Assembly (NCBI GenBank): GCA_942159475.1
Contig: OW804096.1
Span: forward strand, 137,587,791 to 137,651,790
DNA: 64,000 bases
From: Sthenelais limicola
Taxonomy: Eukaryota > Annelida > Polychaeta > Phyllodocida > Sigalionidae
Reading direction: 5' to 3'
Positions within the stretch are counted from its first letter, which is position 1. Each line of letters opens with the position of its first letter. The position numbers and the translations under genes were made by a program. The notes under the pieces are model-generated. The model worked only from the letters and a program-made list of their open reading frames with translations. It made no database searches and was not told where the DNA came from. Shown piece after piece: positions 12,407 to 21,274 of this stretch.

Positions 12407-12691
12407 TCCTGGGTAAGACCTTAAAGTGCCTTTCTGTCTCTTTTTCTGTCTCTTTTTCTGTCTCTTTTTCTGTCTATCTCTCTGTCTATCTCTCTGTCTA
12501 TCTCTCTCCCTTCTCTATCTCTCTCCCTTCTCTATCTCTCTCCCTTCTCTATCTCTCTCCCTTCTCTATCTCTCTCCCTTCTCTATCTCTCTCCCTTCTC
12601 TATCTCTACTTTCTGCCTCCCTCTCAGCTCTCCCGCCCTTGATATAACACTTCAATGTGTTGATAAGGGCGTAAAGCAACCAATCTCACTC
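12407..12691 (+). repeat. S repeat, longest copy
   Basis: Complete S element: TCCTGGGTAAGACCTTAAAG start, a long pyrimidine microsatellite ((TCTCTGTCTA)n and (TCTCTCCCTTCTCTA)n), then the hairpin and the CAACCAATCTCACTC end. The long Ser/Leu frames across it are microsatellite artefacts. The internal tract accounts for nearly all length variation between S copies. Confidence 0.9.
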
Positions 12692-12829
12692 TTTTATAAG
12701 TTTGCTCGGTAGCAGACGGTTCGACCCGTTCTTCTGCTAAAGGTTTTACCCCGTTGGTGGCGCCATCTTTAGTGGTTGCCACAGGGTGGGTTTGCTTACG
12801 TTTCTTGCTCGGTGTCAACGTTAGAGGGT

Positions 12830-12833
12830 TTAT
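12830..12833. repeat. Target-site duplication, left (TTAT)
   Basis: TTAT immediately before the left LTR, matched by TTAT at 18610-18613 right after the right LTR. Four to five bases is the size typical of Gypsy-type integrases. Confidence 0.75.
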
Positions 12834-13447
12834 TGTGAGAATGCAATGGCAATTTGCCCAGAGATTCGGTATGTAAAATGATGAAGTCAGAGAAGTCGGA
12901 TGATAGTAGTCTTCGGCCAGGCAGCAAGGTGTCTAAAGCATGCCATGGCTTTGGCTTGGCCTTTATTTATAGTCAAACATTAATTATTCATTAGCATCAA
13001 ATGGGTATAGCAAAGTGCGCTCCCGGCGATCCACCCTTATGATTGGCTGAGGGGGATCCTCCTGCCACATGATCATGACCCCCAGCGCTCTCCCACGCCA
13101 AGGCCATGCACTGTTCACATGATAGTTGGTCCCCTTGCTCTCAGCCCCCCCTCCCCTCCCACTACCCTTGACCCAAGCATGAAGCGTCCCCTCCCTCCCC
13201 CAGTCCCTTCCCCCCACCCCGTAATGAGAGTCACGCCGGAGAACAATTGGCGATGCTATTTCGGTTGCTAAGACAATCAAACAGGTAGACACACAACAAC
13301 AGGTGTCCAGCATTACCTCCCTCCCCCTCTCCACCCAGGTCATGCATGGCGGCCAAGGCCCAGGCAGAGGGGAGGGGGGGAGAGGGAGGGGGCAGGGACG
13401 GCCATTCAGCTGGTAAAACTATCCCAAAAGAATTCCAATTCTTTACA
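12834..13447 (-). repeat. Left LTR (3' LTR in element orientation), 614 bp
   Basis: Begins TGTGAGAATGC and ends TTCTTTACA on the plus strand. It has TG/CA termini in either orientation and is identical as far as I can see to 17996-18609. In element (minus) orientation a TATAAATA box lies at 12964-12971, overlapping an AATAAA. It also contains long homopurine/homopyrimidine runs. The 119-codon minus frame in it is repeated word for word in the other LTR and is probably not a gene. Confidence 0.93.
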
Positions 13448-13679
13448 TTCGTCCATATTTTTTCTTTTGATTGAAATATATAAATTTTCAAACAAGACAC
13501 TACAAATTATTAGTTGACTGACCGACCCTGCCAACAAATCATAAGAAATAGTAGAATTATTACACAAGGTTACACAATTACAGAAATCAACGGTAAGAGG
13601 TAGCCTATCAAACTAAAAGGCTCCGTGGACCAACTGGCCTGGAGAACCATAAACATGGCTCAATTTAAAAGAATGTTCA

Positions 13680-14285
13680 TTAACGTGAGTCCCTCATTCG
13701 GCTACTAAAAGGTCTTTTAGTGAAGCAAGTTGAAAAAGTCTTTGTGTGGAGGTGTGCCTCTGAACACCCACTGAATGTCTTATCCTCTCGTAGGAAATTT
13801 AATACACAAAGGTCCTTTTGTACGGTCGTCACCGTTTCCTCCTCTGTCTGCCCGGCCAGCCGAGGCCCCCGCTGGACCTCGTCGCTGACCGACAAGACAC
13901 CTGTCTCGCCCCGTTTTCCTAGGTGTTGGAGCAAGCACAGGTTGGTAGTCAACACTACCGTATTTCCATAATAATGTGAACAATAACAGACCACAAGTCG
14001 ACATTTCTGCATTGTTTCACCACCTCCTTCCTGTATGGACAATACTTCGGTCAAAGCAGCAGTTGAGAGTAGACAAGAAGCACTGGTCCTGTGGTGCTTT
14101 TTGCAGGCCTCTCTATCTCGAACTAACTGTTTGATAAAACAACGTCTCATAAAGAGAGTTGGATAAGATAACCATTGGGCTGGATCCTTGTCCACGGATT
14201 CCACCATTGTCTCCAAAACGGGGAAATGGATTTTACCCAAGGTATGGATATTTGTTTGTTCATACACGTACATCTCTTCTCGCAC
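13680..14285 (-). CDS. Unrecognised 201-residue ORF inside the LTR element
   Basis: This is the longest sense-orientation frame in the element interior and lies near its 3' LTR. It starts MREEMYVYEQTNIHTLGKIH and contains a Cys-rich middle (KCRLVVCYCSHYYG) and a Thr/Lys-rich tail. I see no signal peptide, transmembrane segment, zinc knuckle or enzyme motif. Overlapping plus frames of 83 and 74 codons show the whole region is low in stops. It may be chance or a captured fragment. I assign no function. Confidence 0.2.
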   Translation of the reverse strand: MREEMYVYEQTNIHTLGKIHFPVLETMVESVDKDPAQWLSYPTLFMRRCFIKQLVRDREACKKHHRTSASCLLSTAALTEVLSIQEGGGETMQKCRLVVCYCSHYYGNTVVLTTNLCLLQHLGKRGETGVLSVSDEVQRGPRLAGQTEEETVTTVQKDLCVLNFLREDKTFSGCSEAHLHTKTFSTCFTKRPFSSRMRDSR

Positions 14286-14399
14286 CCGAGGAGATTACAG
14301 AACAAATACTTACAAAACAATATCTAAAAGTGTATAGGAAAAATACAACATACGAGTTTATAAAGTGATTGCGTCAAACATAGAGAAACCAATAAATCT

Positions 14400-14990
14400 T
14401 AAAACTTATTACGTCATCCTGGTCAGTCTGGATCTGGCAGTGCGGTAGGGTGAGGAAAAAGGGGTGGCAGGGGACGGGAATTCAAGAGAGCGGGGAGTGG
14501 CCACTCCGACACTCTCTCTTTCCCAAAATTGGAGGGGTGGGTTTTCGGGGGCAGAGTGGGGGGGGGTCTCCAAGGGAGAGATCTTTCCCTTATAGGCCTT
14601 TAAACAACACTGACAAGGGTAGCTAATCCCCAGATAAAGTCTTTAGGCCTTGGAATAAAGGAAATAACTGCAGGGAAAATTTTACCATAAGTTAAGTTAA
14701 ACCGTCAGGGGCATAACCTCAGGGGTGGGGATGGTTATATGGGACTTATGGCCTGGTATGCTTCTCGCACGCCAATCCTTTCAGACCAGGGGACAACTGC
14801 CTTCTATTATTATTCTAGCAGATTTTAAAATAAAGGCATACATAAGGACAAACGTCCATGCGGTTCCCATCATATAAAGTCTCGTTTTGATCTTATAGTA
14901 AATGTAAAATACTCTCTCTAAGTTACTGAACTAACAGGGGACCACCTCTAACTGCCAAGGGCACTTACTACAGATACTGTGAGTGTTAAC
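14400..14990. other. Element interior, no gene seen
   Basis: G-rich patches (14440-14580) and otherwise unremarkable sequence. No recognisable protein motifs on either strand. Confidence 0.5.
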
Positions 14991-15330
14991 CCTCTTCCCT
15001 GGCTCGTCTTTAAGAGAACATATACAATAATAAGAAAGTCATAAAATTCTAATACACCCAAACATCGTTCGTTTCAAAGTTAAAAATACACCAATGAACA
15101 GGGAGCTGGCTTCTTCCCTTGTTGGCAAGTTCATGGTGATGAATGGAAGCCGTTCCGATCCCTCTTCCCTGGCTCGTCTTTAAGAGAACATATACAATAA
15201 TAAGAAAGTCATAAAATTCTAATACACCCAAACATCGTTCGTTTCAAAGTTAAAAATACACCAATGAACAGGGAGCTGGCTTCTTCCCTTGTTGGCAAGT
15301 TCATGGTGATGAATGGAAGCCGTTCCGATT
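14991..15330. repeat. 170-bp tandem duplication
   Basis: Two essentially identical copies (14991-15160, 15161-15330) starting CCTCTTCCCTGGCTCGTC and ending CGTTCCGAT, inside the LTR element. Confidence 0.93.
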
Positions 15331-15539
15331 GAAGATAGGTTCCCCTCTGTGTCCTATGTGTTCGTTCCCATTGCTACCTTGTCCAGGCCCATGCTGGAGA
15401 GTACCTCGTCAATGGGTAGAATAGTCAGGCTTCCAATCGTCCTTCGGCTGTAAGGGAGTTAGGGGGACCAGATGGCGGTTGTATCCCTCTCGAGTTGTGT
15501 GGGATCCCACAGCCGACCTAACTGCACGTTTACCTGGTT

Positions 15540-15905
15540 TTGCTGCAACAGATGGTGCAGCAGCAGATGGGATGAGCTGCAACTGATCGTCTAGCAGCAC
15601 ATGTGGAAGCAGCTGGCAAGAGCAGCAACTAGAGCGGTAACGGGGCCTGCAGTAGCAGATGTCACAGCAGATGTCACAGCAGATGCCACAGCAGATGCCA
15701 CAGCAGATGTCAGCAGTGACCGGTCGTCCAGCTGCAGATGTCACCGCAGATGGCATGAGTAGCAACCAGAGTGGTAACTGGGGTTGTAGTAGTAGATGTC
15801 ACAGCAGATGTTGCAGCAGATGTTGGAGCAACTGGCAAGAGTACCAACCAGAGTGGCAACTGGTGTTGTAATACAGATGGGCACCAGCCACACAGCAGAT
15901 GGTAT
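15540..15905. repeat. CAGCAGATG-rich minisatellite region
   Basis: A hierarchical repeat. The short motif (CACAGCAGATGTCA) is repeated 4-5 times at 15660-15710. It sits inside two longer diverged modules that share AACCAGAGTGGTAACTGG-like text. Frames on both strands are open (Gln/Met or Thr/Val rich) because the motif lacks stops, so none is called as a gene. Confidence 0.75.
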
Positions 15906-15978
15906 AACATGCCCCTCTGCTCCAGCTGTGGAAGAATTACATGCACACACAATCCATCTGCTTTGCAGGACAAAAATA

Positions 15979-17280
15979 GAATAGGGGTTGTCCATTATAT
16001 ATAGAGTTATAGTGTAAGGGGAGTGGGAGTGCTAGTAGGACGGGGAAATGGCTTGTAGAACTAGGTATCAGATTACCCAACTTACCCACTAGTAGAATAC
16101 AAATTGATACTGGGGAAAATAAGTGTAGGATAATCCCTGATTTAGCCAGGCTCCTGGGGCCTTCCCTCCATCTGTCTATGCCCATCCCACCCACCCACCC
16201 ACACCACACCCTCCCCTCCCAGGATAACTAATACTCAGGTTTGAAAAAGAACAGAAAAATAAGTAAACCAACAGATGTTAATGGTTGAAAATGTTACATA
16301 AAGACGCATCCCACAATCTTGACCTTTTTTTTCCCAGACCAGATCCCAGATCTGAAGTTAATTTACTGAGGCCAATAATATATTGATGCTGGCTCGGGTG
16401 GGAATGTGTTCGTATACAGTCATATAGTCGTGTTCCAAAAGTATAAAACTAGCGTTCCAATCAAAACTATATGACCCCATTGCATCATCCCCATCCTACC
16501 ATTTTGCAGGTCAATTCATTGGAGGTACTGAAAGTGGTGGTCAGTAACTATTTTCCATTACTGCCAGAATACAAATTAATCCAGATCCCTCCCAACACTA
16601 GAAGCAATTCCCAGGTAATTTACCAAAATATATACCCCTGCAATCAACATACCCATTCCACAGTAGAGGCTGTGCCTCCCACAAAACCAATAAAGAAAAA
16701 AAAAAAGAATAGGGGTTGTTTATCATAGTCATATAGTCGTGTTCCAAAAGTATAAAACTAGCGTTCCAATCAAAACTATATGACCCCGTTGCATCATCCC
16801 CCAACACTAGAAGCAAATCCCAGGTAATTTACCAAAAATATACCCCTTCAATCAATCAAACCCATTCCACAGTAGACAAAGAATAGGGGTTGTTTATCAT
16901 AGGGTTATAGGGTAAGGGGAATGGGAGTTCCCGGAGGATGGGGAAATGCCTTGCAGCACTAGATATCAGATCTCCTAACTTACCCACTAGCAAAAGAATA
17001 GGGGTTGTTTATCATAGTCATATAGTCGTGTTCCAAAAGTATAAAACTAGCGTTCCAATCAAAACTATATGACCATGCCTAAGTTAGCTAGGCTCTTGTG
17101 GCCTCCCCTCCATCCATCCATGCCTATCCCCACCCCTCACAACATACCCTCCCCTCCCAGGATAATACTCCATTTTGAAAAATAAGCAACCAACAGTAGA
17201 GTCTGTGCTTCCCACCAAAACCAATAAAAACCCATTCTGCCATTCTACTAAAACTTGCAGAATTTCAAGCACTAACCCTT
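15979..17280. repeat. Shuffled duplicated modules around 57-bp inverted-repeat units
   Basis: A ~300-bp block starting GAATAGGGGTTGT at 15979-16280 recurs at 16877-17215. A shorter block (ACACTAGAAGCAAWTCCCAGG) occurs at 16596 and 16804. Three near-identical 57-bp units (16419-16475, 16727-16783, 17017-17073) run from GTCATATAGT to ACTATATGAC, a perfect 10-bp inverted repeat. Units 1 and 2 share their right flank, and units 2 and 3 share their left flank, as if the block had been rearranged at the units. Confidence 0.85.
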
Positions 17281-17977
17281 CTCTTCAAATCCGTCCAAAT
17301 ATAAAGTGTTTACTATTAAAACGGAGCTTAGCTCATGGCAAAGCGGCCTATGTAATCCATGTTTGTATAGCGTTAACCATAAGAGTGGCATCGACGACGG
17401 CGCGTGATCGCCGCAGTCATAACCACATGCACAAACGCAAAAATATTGCTTCCCACTAGATTGCTCATATCTCCCTTAGAAACTATCCGATCCGAATATA
17501 AAAAATATCCCACAACTCCCTAGACTGTCAGGAAGACAGCCCCGCTTTTAGATTTAGAATCGGATCGTTAGTTCTCCCGTAATGAATTATTTTCGTCGGC
17601 CGCATCCAGTCGGCCGACTCGATTTAAATCACCCGATTTTGTGCCCCACATAACAAACCAACCCAACCTCCCCCAAGTAACTGGGGATATTCCTCCCTCC
17701 ATGTATATTAGGAGGAATACCCAGATCCGCATTAATCAGTGGGGGTTTGAGGGAAGGAAAATGGGAACATTAGGGTGATAAGCAGATGAAAAGTATGCAC
17801 ACATAACCTCCCACCTACCTTAGCATTAGGGCAGCTCCAAGTCCAGCTGAAGTTAGCCCCATCCTTCTCTTGCTATTCTTCAACCTAAACGATCTAGGTT
17901 TTAGCTATAGCATTTCTGTGCCTGCCTAGGCTATCTCTGACTTCAAGATGAGGGTTTTGCTATTTTAGCAAGTCGTC

Positions 17978-17994
17978 TCTTCGAATGGTCGCCA
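17978..17994 (-). promoter_or_regulatory. Primer-binding site of the LTR element
   Basis: On the minus strand, one base after the LTR end, TGGCGACCATTCGAAGA begins with TGG, the complement of a tRNA CCA end. From general knowledge, TGGCGACC starts are used by several Gypsy-group elements, probably with a tRNA-Arg primer. The primer identity is an inference. Confidence 0.6.
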
Positions 17995-17995
17995 G

Positions 17996-18609
17996 TGTGA
18001 GAATGCAATGGCAATTTGCCCAGAGATTCGGTATGTAAAATGATGAAGTCAGAGAAGTCGGATGATAGTAGTCTTCGGCCAGGCAGCAAGGTGTCTAAAG
18101 CATGCCATGGCTTTGGCTTGGCCTTTATTTATAGTCAAACATTAATTATTCATTAGCATCAAATGGGTATAGCAAAGTGCGCTCCCGGCGATCCACCCTT
18201 ATGATTGGCTGAGGGGGATCCTCCTGCCACATGATCATGACCCCCAGCGCTCTCCCACGCCAAGGCCATGCACTGTTCACATGATAGTTGGTCCCCTTGC
18301 TCTCAGCCCCCCCTCCCCTCCCACTACCCTTGACCCAAGCATGAAGCGTCCCCTCCCTCCCCCAGTCCCTTCCCCCCACCCCGTAATGAGAGTCACGCCG
18401 GAGAACAATTGGCGATGCTATTTCGGTTGCTAAGACAATCAAACAGGTAGACACACAACAACAGGTGTCCAGCATTACCTCCCTCCCCCTCTCCACCCAG
18501 GTCATGCATGGCGGCCAAGGCCCAGGCAGAGGGGAGGGGGGGAGAGGGAGGGGGCAGGGACGGCCATTCAGCTGGTAAAACTATCCCAAAAGAATTCCAA
18601 TTCTTTACA
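17996..18609 (-). repeat. Right LTR (5' LTR in element orientation), 614 bp
   Basis: Same length and sequence as the left LTR by eye. TTAT follows at 18610-18613. Confidence 0.93.
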
Positions 18610-18613
18610 TTAT

Positions 18614-19494
18614 ATTAGATTCTTCAAGGTGGGAGAAGTTAAAATTATTCGTTATCTTCGTTAGAAATTCATTTGAGCGTATGTCATTGATATTTTCCTT
18701 TTGAATCTTAGTGGTTTCTTTGGTAACAGACCTGTATACCCGTTGTTCCATTGATCGAGAGCCTTTATTACCGTTTTTCCGTTCAGGGTCACCTCCGGCT
18801 TTCATGGCGTTTTTGGCCAGTCGGATATACGAGGAATATGGCGTTTCTGAGCAGAAATATAGTTTACTTACATTTCCTTCGTTGGAAGTGTTTCCCATTG
18901 CCCAGTGGAAACTAGCTTTTGGGATGGGTTTGGCTGGTTTCTCCGGTCCCTTCTCGTACTGGTAGGGGTTTCGGTAGGGTGGGGAGGGGTATTATAATAT
19001 TATTACAGGGCTTAATGCCTTGTTTCAGGGGGAGGAGAAGTGTTTTTCTCTCTCTCCTGTGGAAATAGATTTATTCAAACGGTTTCAGCTGTAGGGCCTC
19101 ATCAGGTACTTTATTTAGGTGTTAACTCTTCCCTTTTACCAGTTTTTAAGAGGGGTTAGGGTGGTCCTTGTTATGAAAGATGTATTTTTATAAGTTTTTA
19201 TTTTTGAAAGGATTTTTTTGCAAAGTCATAAATTTTTATTATTGAATGGCCAGGGGAATCATTTCTGCCATAACCTGGACTGACATAAATTGAATGGCCA
19301 AATGACATGGGAGGCAGACATGGATTGGTAAAATTGGTAATTGAGCCCTCACTAGAACTTTTCAATTTTAACTATTTATTACACCATTACAACTTATTAT
19401 GTGTATATAAAAATTGATAAATAGCTCCCAAAATATCCTAATATATGTAATTGATTAATGAACCAGTCTGTGCTACAACTTACAAGCCTTGCCC
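18614..19494. other. No gene recognised
   Basis: A 97-codon minus frame (18605-18898) is open and lysine-rich but resembles nothing I know. Its reading does not continue in frame across the LTR-element insertion point into 12818. The rest is AT-rich. Confidence 0.4.
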
Positions 19495-19740
19495 TTATAT
19501 TTTGTGAGCCTCTCGGCTAACATACCACTCCAATAGTCTCTTATGACAGGCGCTGTGTAGTGGCCTTGAATTGTGTAAAAGATTGCTTGCGAAAGTGGCT
19601 TCAAACCTACAAACTTCATTGCTGTAATTATTGCCAGATAGGAGGATACTTGTTGAGAGAGAAAATCTCCTATGAATAAGCTCCTGGCTCCAAGCTGTGG
19701 TTGGGATGACCATTGTTTTTCAATGTGTCTGTTGTTGCAA
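19495..19740 (-). pseudogene. Possible transposase-like fragment
   Basis: A 72-codon minus frame contains TSILLSGNNYSNEVCRFEAT. From memory, a stretch like ILLSGNNY/F followed by a hydrophobic-aromatic segment recurs in a widespread family of uncharacterised transposase-like proteins of aquatic animals. Only this one block is present, with no DDE residues in view. I treat the match as weak. Confidence 0.3.
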
Positions 19741-20289
19741 ATCTAGAAATGTCCTTGAGAAACATAATTGTTCAAAGATGGTGCTTTAATAGTCATGTGG
19801 CCTGATCTAGGACCCAAATATCAGGAAATAGCCATACTAACCAACATGTATCTTCATGGGACACATTTATAGTATATAACACAAATATAGAAAAGGAAAG
19901 GCTATCATGACACTTAATGAAAAGAAATACTATTTAGTGATTGTTGTACCACTTGTACGAGGTTGAAAACCTGAGAACCTGAGCAGTTTGAACATATATC
20001 AGGAAATGTACAAACGTTAGAGCAGGTGCACTTATCATATCCCCAATAAATACCTTTTTGCTCTTTCTTCTTCGAATCAGTTACATTAGAATTAGTTACA
20101 TTAGATTTGATTTTGAAGAGTTATGGCTAAGGAAGCATAACAGATATTGATGCCTAATGACTTGGATTGGTTGCATAATAAGGCATAACCCATATGTCCT
20201 GCATAATAAACATTTAAGACTTTGGACTCTCTTGATAAGATGCCATGACATTACCACAGCTTTACGCCCATTATGAATGTACTTCTTTC

Positions 20290-20671
20290 CTCTTTTGGCA
20301 TTCATACCAGGGATTCAGGCTCTTATAAAGCTGTTGGCTCGAAGGCCCCAAGTAAAGCCCTAGCATCGTCAACGTCTTCTATGCCTAGTCCTAGTCCTAG
20401 TGGCAAACGTGGTGGCTATGGCATGCCCTACACTAGAATGACAGAAGGGGATCTAGGGCTTCTTAAAGCTGGGCACCACCTCCACAATCAGCCCACAGGG
20501 GGACGAGGAGAACCTGAATCCTCCAGTTACAGAAGAAACCAATGTGGAAGAAGTTGAAGCTGAGTCGTCTGTGTTGTTACCTGTGGCTTCTTCATCTGTG
20601 GCTGCTGAGCCATATTCATCGGGCTCAAGCAGTACTAAGAATGGCATCATTTCCGACGATGATGACAAGTG
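20290..20671 (+). pseudogene. Unrecognised coding remnant with acidic C-terminus
   Basis: Two consecutive plus frames look coding. The first has Ser/Pro-rich text (SMPSPSPSGKRGGYGMPYTR). Then, after an AG at 20466 or a frameshift, the second runs ISPQGDEENLNPPVTEET and ends GIISDDDDK before TGA at 20671. Acidic and Ser-rich composition without repeats fits a C-terminal exon of a host gene, or a decayed copy of one. No polyA signal is obvious nearby. I do not recognise the family. Confidence 0.35.
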
Positions 20672-20986
20672 ACTTCTTCTTGACCATAAACACCTTCATT
20701 ATTTTCATATGCATACCATGTACTCACTACAGTGTCTATAGATTTGCAATGTATTCAGTTGTGTTAAAACATGCAGTTTATTTCTTATGAGGTTCCTGCT
20801 GGTCATTAAAAGTCATTAAATTCAGATTTACCATTTTTATGGCATTAAAAGTAATGAAATTTCGTATTAAGTCATTAAGAATAACCCAGCCCCCAACTTT
20901 AGTTCTGAGGAATAGACTGTGATGTTTAAAGTAAATAAAAAACACTTGTGAAATCTATTTACTTTGTTTGTCAAATAAACATGGTT

Positions 20987-21076
20987 CTACCGGTTTCCCT
21001 ATTTCTACCGGTTTCCCTATTTCTACTGGTTTCCCTATTTCTTGGGTATGATAAAAAACTGCCTCCCTCTCAGGGA
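20987..21076 (+). repeat. 18-bp triplication fused to an S-repeat fragment
   Basis: Three copies of CTACCGGTTTCCCTATTT (one C-to-T change) run into CTTGGGTATGATAAAAAACT and GCCTCCCTCTCAGGG, the middle block of the S repeat. Confidence 0.8.
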
Positions 21077-21094
21077 ATTATTGCTCCCGATTAT

Positions 21095-21260
21095 GTTGTT
21101 TTTTTTATTTCATTTATCCAGCATCATAAGACATGATTCGCAGTAAAACAGTCGAGAACAGGTAACACAAGAACATTTGTGGCCTTCTACCTGCTACTGC
21201 ATTCTACCTGCTACTGCATTCTACCTGCTACTGCATTCTACAATTTTCTAACAGGTTGAA
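21095..21260 (-). repeat. 3' end of a retroelement (family D tail) with 17-bp triplication
   Basis: T-run, ATTTATCCAGCATC and CAGTCGAGAACAGGTAACAC match the 3' tail of the family D element at 33842. Three perfect copies of CTACCTGCTACTGCATT follow at 21187-21237, where the D tail has a single CTACCGGCTGCTGC. Confidence 0.75.
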
Positions 21261-21274
21261 ATATTAACTAGCAA

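Larger units (their letters stand above)
12834..18609 (-). mobile_element. LTR retrotransposon without recognisable gag-pol (LARD-like)
   Basis: Two 614-bp direct repeats bound 4548 bp and are flanked by TTAT. The element reads on the minus strand. Directly inside the right LTR, after one base, the minus strand begins TGGCGACC, a CCA-complementary primer-binding site. Inside the left LTR the minus strand has a purine-rich AAAAGAAAAAATATGGACGA tract suited to plus-strand priming. The interior has no protease, RT, RNase H or integrase motif. It is mostly tandem duplications and shuffled repeats. It is therefore a non-autonomous element that would need proteins from another Gypsy-like element. 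Identical LTRs indicate recent insertion. Confidence 0.85.

Noticed and set aside
12403..12647. Ser/Leu-rich frames of 73-79 codons
   Set aside because: They translate the pyrimidine microsatellite of an S repeat.
12984..13343. 119-codon minus frame, repeated at 18146-18505
   Set aside because: It lies wholly inside the two LTRs. The duplication explains the repeat, and it has no domain or coding character.
15409..16004. Overlapping Cys/Gln/Thr-rich frames on both strands
   Set aside because: They come from a CAGCAGATG minisatellite without stop codons. Similar composition in several frames argues against a gene.
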